From the NCBI RefSeq assembly GCF_017744445.1, contig NZ_JAGIBH010000017.1, forward strand, positions 27,490-91,489: a stretch of DNA of 64,000 nucleotides, read 5' to 3'. The position numbers and the translations under genes were made by a program. How positions within the stretch are numbered: position 1 is the stretch's first letter; every line of letters starts with the position of its first letter. Under the pieces are notes generated by a model. The model saw nothing but the letters and a program-made list of their open reading frames with translations, did not search any database and was not told where the DNA came from. Source of the DNA: Caulobacter sp. Its GTDB lineage: Bacteria > Pseudomonadota > Alphaproteobacteria > Caulobacterales > Caulobacteraceae. This document shows, piece by piece, positions 1-8,930 of the stretch.

Positions 1-120
1 CATGCCGCCCTCGGCGACCGGCGTACGCGGCGACTGCGCCGGCGGCGTGCCGCCGCCCGAGGCCGGCGCGGTGCAGGCAGTCAGCACAATCATGGCGAGA
101 CAGGCGAGCAGACGGCGCAT
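1..120 (-). CDS. Lipoprotein, N-terminal part (runs off the left edge)
   Basis: The first 40 codons of a minus-strand gene are visible. They begin MRRLLACLAMIVLTAC, a basic start followed by a hydrophobic stretch ending in the lipobox LTAC, so the mature protein should be lipid-anchored at the cysteine at residue 16. After the cysteine come small, Gly/Pro/Ala-rich residues typical of a lipoprotein linker. A strong ribosome binding site (GGAGGT) sits a few bases before the ATG. The functional domain lies outside the window, so no function can be given. It diverges from the amidohydrolase gene that starts at 261. Confidence 0.75.
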   Translation of the reverse strand, partial: MRRLLACLAMIVLTACTAPASGGGTPPAQSPRTPVAEGGM

Positions 121-260
121 GGACGACCTCCGATAGGCGCGCCGCTTAAAGCGTGCCGCGCAACAAATTTGCCGTAAATGCGTCCGTCGGACGCTGTTCG
201 ACTTGATAGCGCGGTTCTTTTCGTCTGTCCTTCCCGCCTCTTCGAGAGTCGGGGTTTTTC

Positions 261-1723
<1,463 letters not shown>

Positions 1724-1724
<1 letters not shown>

Positions 1725-3076
1725 TGATCCGGCCCCTCCTCCTCGCCAGCGCCGCCTGCGCCCTGGCCCTCCCCGCCGCGGCCGAGACGGTCGCCATCGT
1801 CAATGCCCGCATCGAGCCGGTCTCCAGCGCCGCGATCCCGAACGGGACCCTGCTCATCCGCGACGGCAAGATCGCCGCCGTCGGCGCCAGCGTCGCCGTC
1901 CCGGCCGGCGCCAAGGTGATCGACGCCAAAGGCGGGGTCGTCACCCCCGGCCTGGTCGCGCCGTCGTCGAACCTGGGCGCCTCCGAAGTCAGCGGCGTCC
2001 GCGAGACCCGCGACGACGGCACCGGCAGCCACCTCAGCGCCGCCTTCGACATCGCCTATGGCGTCAACCCGGTCTCGCCGATGATCGGCCTGGCCCGCGA
2101 CGGCGGGATCACCAGCTCGGCCGTGGTGCCGGTGCTGTCCGGGACCGGCGGCGGCGCCCACGAGCATGCCGATGACGGCGTGGTCGAGGAGATGACCGCC
2201 GGGGCCAGCGGCGACGGCGATCCCCCGCTGTTCGGCGGCCAGGCGGCGTTCATCCGCCTCAAGGCCGGCGCTTCAGACATCGTCGAGGCCTCCAAGCTGG
2301 CCGTCACCGTCTCGCTGGGCGAGAGCGGCGCTCGGGCCGCCGGCGGCTCGCGCGGCGCGGACCTCGTCCTGATCCGCTCGGCCCTGGAGGACGCCCGCGC
2401 CTTCGCCAGCCGTCGCGCGGCCTTCGAGCAAGGCGCCACCCGCGACTTCGGCCTCTCGCGCCTGGATCTGCAAGCCTTGATCCCGGTCGTGCAGGGCAAG
2501 ACCCCGCTGCTGATCCGCGTCTCCCGCGCCGCCGACATCCGCCAGGCCCTGAAGCTGGCGGCCGAGGAGAAGATCCGCATCGTCCTCGAAGGCGTCGAGG
2601 AAGGCTGGATGGTCGCCCCCGAGATCGCCAAGGCCGGCGTGCCAGTCATCGTCGATCCGCAGGCCGACCTGCCCGACAGCTTCGAGGCCCTGGGCTCGCG
2701 CCTGGACAACGCCGCCCGCCTGAACGCGGCGGGTGTCACGGTCGCCATCAACGGCGCTCGCGACTTCAACAACCTGCGCCAGGAGCGCCTGAACGCCGGC
2801 CTCGCGGTCGCCAACGGCCTGCCCTACGCGGCCGGCCTGGCCGCCGTGACCCTGACCCCGGCCAGGATCTGGGGCCAGGACGGCAAGATCGGTTCGCTGG
2901 ACGTGGGCAAGGTCGCCGACGTCGTGGTCTGGAACGGCGACCCGCTGGAGACGACCAGCTGGCCGCTGAACGTCTTCGTCGGCGGCGTCGAGCAGCCACA
3001 GGACAGCCGCCAGACCCAGCTGCGGGATCGTTACGCGGCGACCGACCAGAGCGGTTACCCGCCGGCCTACCGCTAA
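1724..3076 (+). CDS. Amidohydrolase-like exported protein lacking metal ligands
   Basis: A 450-residue protein with a Sec signal peptide (MIRPLLLASAACALALPAAAE). It keeps the overall amidohydrolase plan, including the opening strand (VAIVNARIEPV), the VTPGLV turn before the first metal site and the closing GSLDVGKVADVVVWNGDP. The catalytic ligands are missing: the HxH that should follow VTPGLV reads APSSNLG, no histidines replace the second pair, and the late HSDDP region reads NGARDFNN. I infer a non-catalytic partner or regulator of the upstream enzyme, with which it shares a 1-nt stop-start overlap, or a protein with a different chemistry. It ends just before a strong terminator. Confidence 0.75.
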
Positions 3077-3082
3077 GACCCG

Positions 3083-3122
3083 ATCCGCCCCCGGCAAAGG
3101 CTGGGGGCGGATTTCTCTTTTC
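3083..3122 (+). terminator. Rho-independent terminator after the amidohydrolase pair
   Basis: A perfect 10-bp stem (ATCCGCCCCC at 3083-3092 with GGGGGCGGAT at 3103-3112) with a 10-nt loop is followed by a T-rich tail (TTCTCTTTTC). It sits 7 nt after the amidohydrolase stop and 60 nt before parE, so it separates the two units. Confidence 0.85.
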
Positions 3123-3181
3123 AGGGGAAGCGCGCGAGCCCATACGAGGCCCCCGCGTTCGAATCGCTTAAGACTCCCCCG

Positions 3182-5290
3182 ATGTCCTCCGACAAGACCC
3201 CTTCCCTGTTTGGTGACGACGACGCCCTGGCGCCCGTCCCCGCCGCGCCGTTCCAGGCCAGCGTCGAGCCTCACGTCGAGGCCCCGCCGCGCCCGATCCC
3301 GCCGCCGCCGCCATCCAAGGCCGCCCCGCCCCCGCCGCCCTCGAAGACGAGCGCGCCCGGCGAGTATTCGGCCGCCGACATCGAGGTGCTGGAAGGCCTC
3401 GAGCCCGTCCGCAAGCGCCCCGGCATGTACATCGGCGGCACCGACGAGCGGGCCCTGCACCACCTGTTCGCCGAAGTGCTCGACAACTCGATGGACGAAG
3501 CCGTGGCCGGCTTCGCCAAGACCATCGAGGTCAAGCTCGACGCCGACGGCTTCCTGTCGGTCAAGGACGACGGCCGCGGCATGCCCGTGGACCCGCACCC
3601 GAAGTACCCCGGCAAGTCGGCGCTGGAGGTCATCATGACCGTCCTGCACGCCGGCGGTAAGTTCACGGGCAAGGCCTACGAGACCTCCGGCGGCCTGCAC
3701 GGCGTCGGCGCCAGCGTCGTAAACGCCCTGTCCGAGCGCGTCGAGGTCACCGTCTGGCGCGACGGCTTCGAGCACCTGCAGGTCTTCTCGCGCGGCAAGC
3801 CGCTGGGCCCCATCGAGAAGGTCCAGCCGTCGAAGAAGAAGGGCACCATGGTGCGCTTCAAGCCCGACGACGAGATCTTCGGCGAAGGCACGAACTTCAA
3901 GCCCGCCCGCCTGTACCGGATGGCCCGCTCCAAGGCCTATCTGTTCCGCGGCGTGCAGATCAAATGGTCTTGCGATCCCTCCCGTATCCATGACCAGACC
4001 CCGCCCGAGGCCGTCTTCCACTTCCCCAACGGCCTGGCCGACTTCCTGGCCGAGCGGACCAAGGGCCTGACCACGATCACGCCCGAAAGCTTCTCGGGCC
4101 GCATCGAGCGCCAGGGCGAGGCCGGCGCCGTCGAGTGGGCCGTCAGCTGGACGCCCCAGGGCTTTGGCGAGCACGACGGCTTCATGCAGTCGTACTGCAA
4201 CACCGTGCCCACCCCCGAAGGCGGCACCCATGAGAGCGGCTTCCGCGCCGCCCTGACCCGGGGCCTGAAGGCGTATGCCGACCTCAAGGGCGAGAAGCGC
4301 GGGACAATCATCACCGCCGACGACGTCGTCGCCCAGGCCGGTGCCCTGATCTCGGTGTTCATCAAGAACCCCGAGTTCCAGGGCCAGACCAAGGAAAAGC
4401 TGTCCACGACCGAGGCCCAGCGCTTCGTCGAGGCGGCGCTGCGCGACCCGTTCGACCTGTGGCTGACCTCCAGCCCGAAGAACGCCCAGGCGCTCTTGGA
4501 GTTCGTCATCGAGCGGGCCGAGGAGCGCCTCAAGCGCCGCAAGGACAAGGAAGTCACCCGCGCCAGCGCCACCCGGAAGCTCCGTCTCCCGGGCAAGCTG
4601 GCCGACTGCGCCGGCGGCGCGGTGGACGGCGCCGAACTCTTCATCGTCGAAGGCGACTCGGCCGGCGGCTCGGCCAAGCAGGCGCGGGACCGCAAGTACC
4701 AGGCCATCCTGCCCCTGCGCGGCAAGATCCTGAACGTGGCCTCGGCCAGCGGCGAGAAGTTCACCGCCAACAAGGAGCTGTCGGACCTGATGCTGGCCCT
4801 GGGGGCCCAGGGCGGAAACAAGTATCGCGAGGAAGACCTCCGTTACGACCGCATCATCATCATGACCGACGCCGACGTCGACGGCGCCCACATCGCCAGC
4901 CTGCTGATCACCTTCTTCTACCGCACCATGCCGGACGTGATCCGCCAGGGGCACCTCTATCTGGCCCTGCCGCCGCTCTACCGCATCGCCCACGGCGGCA
5001 AGAGCGAATACGCCCGCGACGACGCCCACAAGGACGAGCTGCTGGCCACGGTGTTCAAGGGCAAGAAGCCCGAGATCGGCCGCTTCAAGGGCCTGGGCGA
5101 GATGATGGCCTCCCAGCTGAAGGAGACCACCATGGACCCCAAGAAACGCACCCTGGCCCGCGTGACCCTGCCGCGCTCGGAAGAAGCGGTGGAAAGCCTG
5201 GTCGAGACGCTCATGGGGCGCAAGCCCGAGCTGCGGTTCCGGTTCATCCAGGAGAACGCCGAGTTCGCGGCGGCGGATCTGGATCTGTAG
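3182..5290 (+). CDS. parE: DNA topoisomerase IV subunit B
   Basis: ATPase subunit of topoisomerase IV, which decatenates daughter chromosomes together with ParC. It has 702 residues. The GHKL ATPase region carries EVLDNSMDEAV (about 100), DDGRGMPV (about 129) and GGLHGVGASVVN (about 175). The C-terminal TOPRIM part has EGDSAGGSAKQ (about 490) and DADVDGAHI (about 563), which distinguish type II B subunits. The VRKRPGMYIGGTDERALHHL stretch fits ParE rather than GyrB, and there is no long GyrB-type insertion. The first 60 residues are a proline-rich extension (runs of PPPPPSK) not needed for the fold. The start ATG at 3182 includes this extension; no better downstream start was seen. Confidence 0.93.
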   Translation: MSSDKTPSLFGDDDALAPVPAAPFQASVEPHVEAPPRPIPPPPPSKAAPPPPPSKTSAPGEYSAADIEVLEGLEPVRKRPGMYIGGTDERALHHLFAEVLDNSMDEAVAGFAKTIEVKLDADGFLSVKDDGRGMPVDPHPKYPGKSALEVIMTVLHAGGKFTGKAYETSGGLHGVGASVVNALSERVEVTVWRDGFEHLQVFSRGKPLGPIEKVQPSKKKGTMVRFKPDDEIFGEGTNFKPARLYRMARSKAYLFRGVQIKWSCDPSRIHDQTPPEAVFHFPNGLADFLAERTKGLTTITPESFSGRIERQGEAGAVEWAVSWTPQGFGEHDGFMQSYCNTVPTPEGGTHESGFRAALTRGLKAYADLKGEKRGTIITADDVVAQAGALISVFIKNPEFQGQTKEKLSTTEAQRFVEAALRDPFDLWLTSSPKNAQALLEFVIERAEERLKRRKDKEVTRASATRKLRLPGKLADCAGGAVDGAELFIVEGDSAGGSAKQARDRKYQAILPLRGKILNVASASGEKFTANKELSDLMLALGAQGGNKYREEDLRYDRIIIMTDADVDGAHIASLLITFFYRTMPDVIRQGHLYLALPPLYRIAHGGKSEYARDDAHKDELLATVFKGKKPEIGRFKGLGEMMASQLKETTMDPKKRTLARVTLPRSEEAVESLVETLMGRKPELRFRFIQENAEFAAADLDL

Positions 5291-5297
5291 TTGTCGC

Positions 5298-5415
5298 CAC
5301 TTGCCCCCTCCGCGCTTCGCGCTCCTCCCCCGGAGGGGGAAGAAGGTTCGCGGATCACCTTCCGCCCCCTCCGGGGGCGGACGACCTGCGTGAGCAGGTC
5401 AGGTGGGGGCAAGTG
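5298..5415. repeat. Composite palindromic intergenic repeat
   Basis: The outer arms are perfect 11-mers (CACTTGCCCCC at 5298-5308 and GGGGGCAAGTG at 5405-5415). Between them lie smaller palindromes, including GCGCTTCGCGC, CCCCCGGAGGGGG, CCGCCCCCTCCGGGGGCGG and GACCTGCGTGAGCAGGTC. This is a multi-hairpin, REP-like element directly after the parE stop. It may fold in the parE transcript 3' end; no protein is encoded. Confidence 0.7.
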
Positions 5416-5860
5416 AAAGCGTCCTCGCGCCGAGTAGCTGCGAGTGGATGGAAAGGGACGCGGAGCGCCGGACAGCGTCCGGAGTGTTTGAATAGAATAC
5501 CGTTTCGACGAAGCCCGACGCTCCGCGCGGTCGTTATCCGATGAGCCAGCGGCGCGCGGGGTATTAACCCGCTTCCGACAGTCGGCCCCCGACGGGCGGG
5601 CCGAGGCGACGAACCCCGGTCCCGGACTACGCGGGCGATTTCAGCCCACGCCTGCCGCTCTCATCGACCCGACATCCCCCGTCGTTTCTGTGTTCCAGGG
5701 CCGACCGCCGTAGGAGGGATGCAGTTGCGGGTCTCCCCGCGCCGACGAGCGCTACCCGCTCGACCACCCCTGACAGCCGTCACGATCGCCGGCCGGACGT
5801 CCCTTCCAAGCCGTCAGGTAGGAAGAGGATACGGCAGATTTTGAGGCCGGGGACGCACAG
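5416..5860. other. Gene-free stretch with serial hairpins; possible structured RNA
   Basis: About 430 nt with no convincing protein gene on either strand but many short stable stems: CCGGAC/GTCCGG (5468-5482), GCGGG/CCCGC (5556-5572), CCGA/TCGG (5575-5585), GCGGG/CCCGC (5727-5740) and CGAGCG/CGCTCG (5746-5762). The last two stand almost back to back. I looked for and did not find the conserved RNase P helix P4 sequences, a tmRNA tag-coding stretch or an SRP RNA core on either strand. The strand of any transcript cannot be told from the sequence. It could equally be decayed sequence between two blocks of palindromic repeats. Confidence 0.35.
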
Positions 5861-5881
5861 GCGTGAACGCTCGTCAGTCAC

Positions 5882-6031
5882 CCTTCTCCCCTTGCGGGAG
5901 AAGGTGACCGCCAAAGGCGGTCGGATGAGGGGTCGCGCCAGCCTAACCCCTTGCGCCGCAACGCTAATCCGACAGGCCTATCAACCCCTCATCCGGCGCT
6001 ACGCGCCACCTTCTCCCGCAAGGGGAGAAGG
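5882..6031. repeat. Paired palindromic repeat, family C (two units in inverted arrangement)
   Basis: Unit 1 (5882-5904) reads CCTTCTCCC-CTTGC-GGGAGAAGG, and unit 2 (6009-6031) is the same palindrome with a GCAAG centre. Inner GGATGAGGGG (about 5923) and CCCCTCATCC (about 5986) are also inverted relative to each other, so the whole 150 bp can form a large cruciform or RNA hairpin. A third, slightly diverged copy lies at 6772-6794 on the other side of the EcsC gene. Unit 2 also supplies the last codons of the EcsC reading frame. Confidence 0.8.
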
Positions 6032-6757
6032 TAAAACACCCGTCCCCGTCGCTGCGTTCGCCCCCTGCTCGGCCCGCATCCGGTACGCCATCACCGCCGT
6101 ATGCCCCAGCCGCTCCACCAGCCGCCAGTTGACGATGGCTCCCAGCGGCGCGCCGACCACAGGGATGAACTGGGCCAGTTTCGCCAGGTCGATGTGGTCG
6201 CGGTACTGCTGCTGGAAGGCCCGCCAGTCGAAGTCGTCCAGATGCTGGGGATGCGCCCGCGCCTCCCAGTCCTCCAGCGCCGCGAACACCCCGGCCCGGT
6301 GCTGGGCGTCCGAGAACGCCAGCTCGAAGACATGCAGGATGAACAATCGCTCGGGCAGCTCCGTCCCGTCATGGCCGAAGATCGCGGCGATCTCGAACAA
6401 GAGCTTGATCTTGAAGCTCATCAGCAGCGGGAAGTCGGCCGCCGCCAGCAGGAAACCCCCGGCCCCGGTGACCCCGCCCTCGGCCGCCGCCGCCTTCTTC
6501 CACCCGTCGATCGCCTTGGCCGCCCTGGCCCGCCGCTCGTCCAGGGTCAGCCCGATCAGCGGCGACCCGGTCGTGAAGTCCGACCCGACCAGCAAGGCCC
6601 GCGTCATCCCCTCGATGCCGGCGGTGATGGCGGCGTGGACCTTCTCCGGGATCAGCCTGTTGATCCGCTGCTGCGTGGCGCGGGCGATGCCATTCAGTGG
6701 GCCGGGCGGGCGGAGGAGGTCTTCGCGCCAGGTAAGGAGGTCGGGGGAGAGGGGCAT
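5999..6757 (-). CDS. EcsC family protein
   Basis: A 252-residue protein with the hallmarks of the EcsC family: a small-residue-rich hydrophobic stretch (GAGGFLLAAADFPLLMSFKIKLLFEIAAIFGHDG, about residues 97-130) and the conserved LPERLFILHVFELAFSDAQHR segment (about 133-153). EcsC was first named in the Bacillus ABC transporter operon ecsABC; its molecular role is unknown, and no ecsAB-like genes are nearby. The final dozen residues (VLPSPLAGEGGA) and the TAG stop are encoded by the palindromic repeat at 6009-6031, so the native C-terminus may have been replaced or extended by repeat insertion. A second copy of the repeat lies just upstream of the start. Confidence 0.8.
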   Translation of the reverse strand: MPLSPDLLTWREDLLRPPGPLNGIARATQQRINRLIPEKVHAAITAGIEGMTRALLVGSDFTTGSPLIGLTLDERRARAAKAIDGWKKAAAAEGGVTGAGGFLLAAADFPLLMSFKIKLLFEIAAIFGHDGTELPERLFILHVFELAFSDAQHRAGVFAALEDWEARAHPQHLDDFDWRAFQQQYRDHIDLAKLAQFIPVVGAPLGAIVNWRLVERLGHTAVMAYRMRAEQGANAATGTGVLPSPLAGEGGA

Positions 6758-6771
6758 GGCTCAGAAGTAAC

Positions 6772-6794
6772 CCTTCTACCCTTGCGGGAGAAGG
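6772..6794. repeat. Palindromic repeat, family C, single diverged copy
   Basis: CCTTCTACC-CTTGC-GGGAGAAGG, one base different from the units at 5882 and 6009. It lies upstream of the EcsC start. The rest of the roughly 280 nt between EcsC and the PadR gene shows no gene. Confidence 0.7.
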
Positions 6795-7006
6795 CGCACC
6801 TCGCCCGCCCGGCCCAAGCCGAGTCCAGCTAACTCGTCGAGCGCCAAAGACGTAACGGGCCGCTCGTGTCCTCGCTTTCGCGGAATGAACGGCAGTCTAG
6901 AGGTTCTAAGGGCATGGAACCGCTGGGATCACCCGCTCGCCCGGCTCCCCGCTGAGGGTCTCCTTCGGTTTCGCCGCTATCAAGGACGCCACGTGCAAAG
7001 TTTAGA

Positions 7007-7039
7007 TTGACACTCTACATAGCCCCTATGTAGAGTGTC
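7007..7039 (+). promoter_or_regulatory. PadR operator/promoter: perfect 14-bp palindrome
   Basis: GACACTCTACATAG (7009-7022) and CTATGTAGAGTGTC (7026-7039) are perfect inverted arms around CCC. The core contains ACAT and ATGT half-sites in the arrangement used by PadR-family regulators. TTGACAC at 7007 with CCTATGTA at 7025 resembles the housekeeping promoter described for Caulobacter (TTGACGS, 10-14 nt, GCTANAWC), so the operator would cover the promoter. Transcription would begin around 7040, almost at the ATG at 7044, giving a nearly leaderless mRNA. Autorepression is inferred from the placement. Confidence 0.75.
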
Positions 7040-7043
7040 GAGC

Positions 7044-7346
7044 ATGATACGAGAACCACAGCTTACCCCCACCACAATGCGGGTTTTGGAGGCGCTCCTC
7101 GAAGCCCCCAATTCCGCTGGCGCGGATATTGTAAAGTCGACAGGGCTTGCCACCGGTACGGTCTATCCGATCCTGCTTCGCCTTGAAGGCGCTCGGTGGT
7201 TAAGCAGCTGCTGGGAAGAAGGAGAGCCCTCAACTTTGGGGCGTCCGCGTAGACGGTTTTACTCCGTCACCGCAGAAGGGGCTCGAGCAGCACGCCAAGC
7301 CGCACTGAAGCTGCATGAAGTGGCAGGGAGGCTGGCATGGAGCTAA
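7044..7346 (+). CDS. PadR family transcriptional regulator
   Basis: A 100-residue winged-helix regulator. The N-terminal helix-turn-helix (LTPTTMRVLEALL, then SAGADIVKSTGLATGTVYPILLRLE) and the wing motif LGRPRRRFYSVTAEG are diagnostic of PadR. The usual C-terminal dimerisation helix is short, as in the small (s2-type) PadR proteins. A GTG at 7035 is in frame but lies inside the operator palindrome, so the ATG at 7044 is preferred. It overlaps the next gene by 10 nt, so the pair is translationally coupled. The regulator probably represses its own operon; the inducer is unknown. Confidence 0.85.
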   Translation: MIREPQLTPTTMRVLEALLEAPNSAGADIVKSTGLATGTVYPILLRLEGARWLSSCWEEGEPSTLGRPRRRFYSVTAEGARAARQAALKLHEVAGRLAWS

Positions 7347-7903
7347 AAGCCATAATAATCGCAGTCTTCGTGACAGCTATTGGTGGTGTATTCCGCTCAG
7401 AAATTGAGGCATGGCTGCCCCATTTAGCCAACCGACTTACCCGTATTGCGCTTCGCCAATATTCCGCCCCCCTCCGCGATCGCCTTTCGGAAGAATGGGA
7501 AGCCCACCTTTCCTTTGTACCCGGACCACTGTCAAAAGTGTTTGTTGCTCTAGAGTTCTGCAGAGCCGCATGCATTATGAAGTTGGAAACCTATGCTTCG
7601 CGCTGGAGAGCAAAACTCGCTGTACAATTGTTCGTCACCATATTGAAAATATCGACCACTTTTGCGAATGGTTTCGCAAACTTGATGTCGCGCGCAAACA
7701 AGAGGAAAAACAAAAGAATAAATATAGTAGGATATACGTTTATTATAATTCCCTTTATATACACCGGATTAATATCGCATCTGATTGTGGAGCAGTGTGC
7801 AAAAATTAATTTCATACCAGGAGACAGGTGGGACGAAGAAGACAGAGAAATCCTTTTGTTTCTCAAGAAACTTCAAAAGCAAGGCCTAAAAGCTTTCAGA
7901 TAA
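7337..7903 (+). CDS. Unknown membrane protein co-encoded with PadR
   Basis: A 188-residue protein of unknown function. It has a short hydrophobic N-terminus (about 4-20), an amphipathic stretch with RDRLSEEWEAHLSFVPGPLSK (about 46-66), and a clear membrane segment near 128-152 (INIVGYTFIIIPFIYTGLISHLIV). The LxxRLxEEWxAHL pattern recurs in small membrane proteins encoded beside PadR or helix-turn-helix regulators elsewhere. Composition is strikingly AT-rich from about 7600 to 7890, with many AAA and ATA codons, unlike every neighbour, suggesting recent acquisition. It is likely the target controlled by the PadR regulator. Confidence 0.7.
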   Translation: MELKAIIIAVFVTAIGGVFRSEIEAWLPHLANRLTRIALRQYSAPLRDRLSEEWEAHLSFVPGPLSKVFVALEFCRAACIMKLETYASRWRAKLAVQLFVTILKISTTFANGFANLMSRANKRKNKRINIVGYTFIIIPFIYTGLISHLIVEQCAKINFIPGDRWDEEDREILLFLKKLQKQGLKAFR

Positions 7904-7980
7904 CCCATCCACACCTCCCCTCGCCCTATCCCCACTATCCCCAGCCCCGCCACCTCGCCCTACCCGGCGGGTCGCCCTAT

Positions 7981-8715
7981 ATGGCAACCAACACGTTCAC
8001 CACGCCGGGCGCCCGAGGCTTGTCCAACCAGTTCAGACTACCGCTGGCCGCCACGCCGACCTATGCTCGGGAAGACTTCGCCGTCTCGCCCGGCAATAGC
8101 GACGCCGTGGCGCGGCTGGACGCTTGGCCGGACTGGTCCGAGGGGCGGCTGGCGCTGGTCGGGCCGGCCGGGAGCGGCAAGACGCACCTGGCGCGAGCCT
8201 GGGCCGCGCGGGCCGACGCGGTGATCATCGACGCCACCGGCCCGGCGGCGGCCGCGCCCGACCTGCCGGCGCTGCGCGGCAAGGCCATCCTGGTCGATGA
8301 CGCCGACCGGCGCGGCGAAGGCCAGGCGCTGTCGGACGAGGCTTTGTTCCACATCCTCAACATGGCCGGGGTCGACGGCGGGACCGTGCTGCTGACCGGC
8401 CGCGTCGCGCCGCTGGCCTGGGAGACCTCGGTGGCGGACCTGCGCTCGCGGCTGAACGCCCTCTCCGTGGCCGCGATCGAGGAGCCCGACGACGTGGTGC
8501 TGGAGGCGGTGCTGCGGCGGGCCTTCGCGCAGCGGCTCTTGAAGCCCGATCCGGACCTCTATCCCTACCTGGTTTCGCGCCTGCCCCGCTCGGCGGCCGA
8601 GGCGATCGCGGCGGCGGACCTGCTGGACGAAGAGGCGGCCGAGCGGCGGCGGGAGTTGAACAAGGCGCTGGCGCGGGACGTGCTGGGGGATTTCGAGGGG
8701 GAGGAGGAGCTTTAG
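7981..8715 (+). CDS. hdaA: DnaA regulatory inactivator HdaA
   Basis: A AAA+ protein of the DnaA/Hda family, 244 residues, that stimulates ATP hydrolysis by DnaA once bound to the DNA sliding clamp and so prevents re-initiation. The N-terminus carries QFRLPL (about 18-23), the clamp-binding motif. The Walker A is GPAGSGKTH (about 61) and the Walker B is AILVDDAD (about 100). The DNA-binding domain IV of DnaA is absent. An in-frame ATG at 7828 would add a low-complexity extension and overlap the preceding gene; the ATG at 7981 puts the clamp motif at the usual place. The gene is followed by a palindromic repeat and then ppk. Confidence 0.9.
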   Translation: MATNTFTTPGARGLSNQFRLPLAATPTYAREDFAVSPGNSDAVARLDAWPDWSEGRLALVGPAGSGKTHLARAWAARADAVIIDATGPAAAAPDLPALRGKAILVDDADRRGEGQALSDEALFHILNMAGVDGGTVLLTGRVAPLAWETSVADLRSRLNALSVAAIEEPDDVVLEAVLRRAFAQRLLKPDPDLYPYLVSRLPRSAAEAIAAADLLDEEAAERRRELNKALARDVLGDFEGEEEL

Positions 8716-8735
8716 GGCTCACCCCTACTCCGTTT

Positions 8736-8851
8736 CCCCGGCGAAAGCCGGGGCCCAGATTCACCCCGATCGGTTTGAGTGTTCGCGCTCAACCGCTTTG
8801 ACCAAATTCCAATCTCCCTGGGTTCGATCTGGACCCCGGCCTTCGCCGGGG
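8736..8851. repeat. Paired palindromic repeat, family A, copy 1
   Basis: CCCCGGC-GAAA-GCCGGGG (8736-8753) and CCCCGGC-CTTC-GCCGGGG (8834-8851), with the flanks (CCCAGAT and ATCTGGA) also complementary, so the two hairpins can merge into one long structure. Related copies lie at 23049 and 49562. It fills most of the gap between hdaA and ppk. Confidence 0.75.
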
Positions 8852-8930
8852 AGACGGTATTGGGGGTTGTCTTCGTCCCGTCACTTGTCTCGTTCACCAT
8901 GGCGGAACACACTCCGCCTATAGTGATCCC

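Noticed and set aside
2273..5029. 918-codon open frame on the minus strand opposite parE
   Set aside because: GC-rich antisense shadow of the amidohydrolase and parE genes; the product is low complexity and matches nothing.
5719..5844. 41-codon frame starting ATG with AGGAGGG directly ahead
   Set aside because: The ribosome binding site abuts the ATG, the product is arginine-rich with no sensible pattern, and the frame runs through the hairpin-rich region; more likely chance.
5416..5860. RNase P RNA, two-piece tmRNA or SRP RNA
   Set aside because: The conserved P4 sequences of RNase P, a tmRNA tag beginning with AANDN codons and the SRP core were searched for on both strands by eye and not found.
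5841..6770. 309-codon plus-strand frame opposite EcsC
   Set aside because: Ser/Arg/Pro-rich antisense shadow; the minus frame carries the recognisable EcsC motifs.
7828..7980. Upstream start for hdaA
   Set aside because: It would overlap the membrane-protein gene and add a Pro/His-rich leader before the clamp motif that family members have near residue 20.
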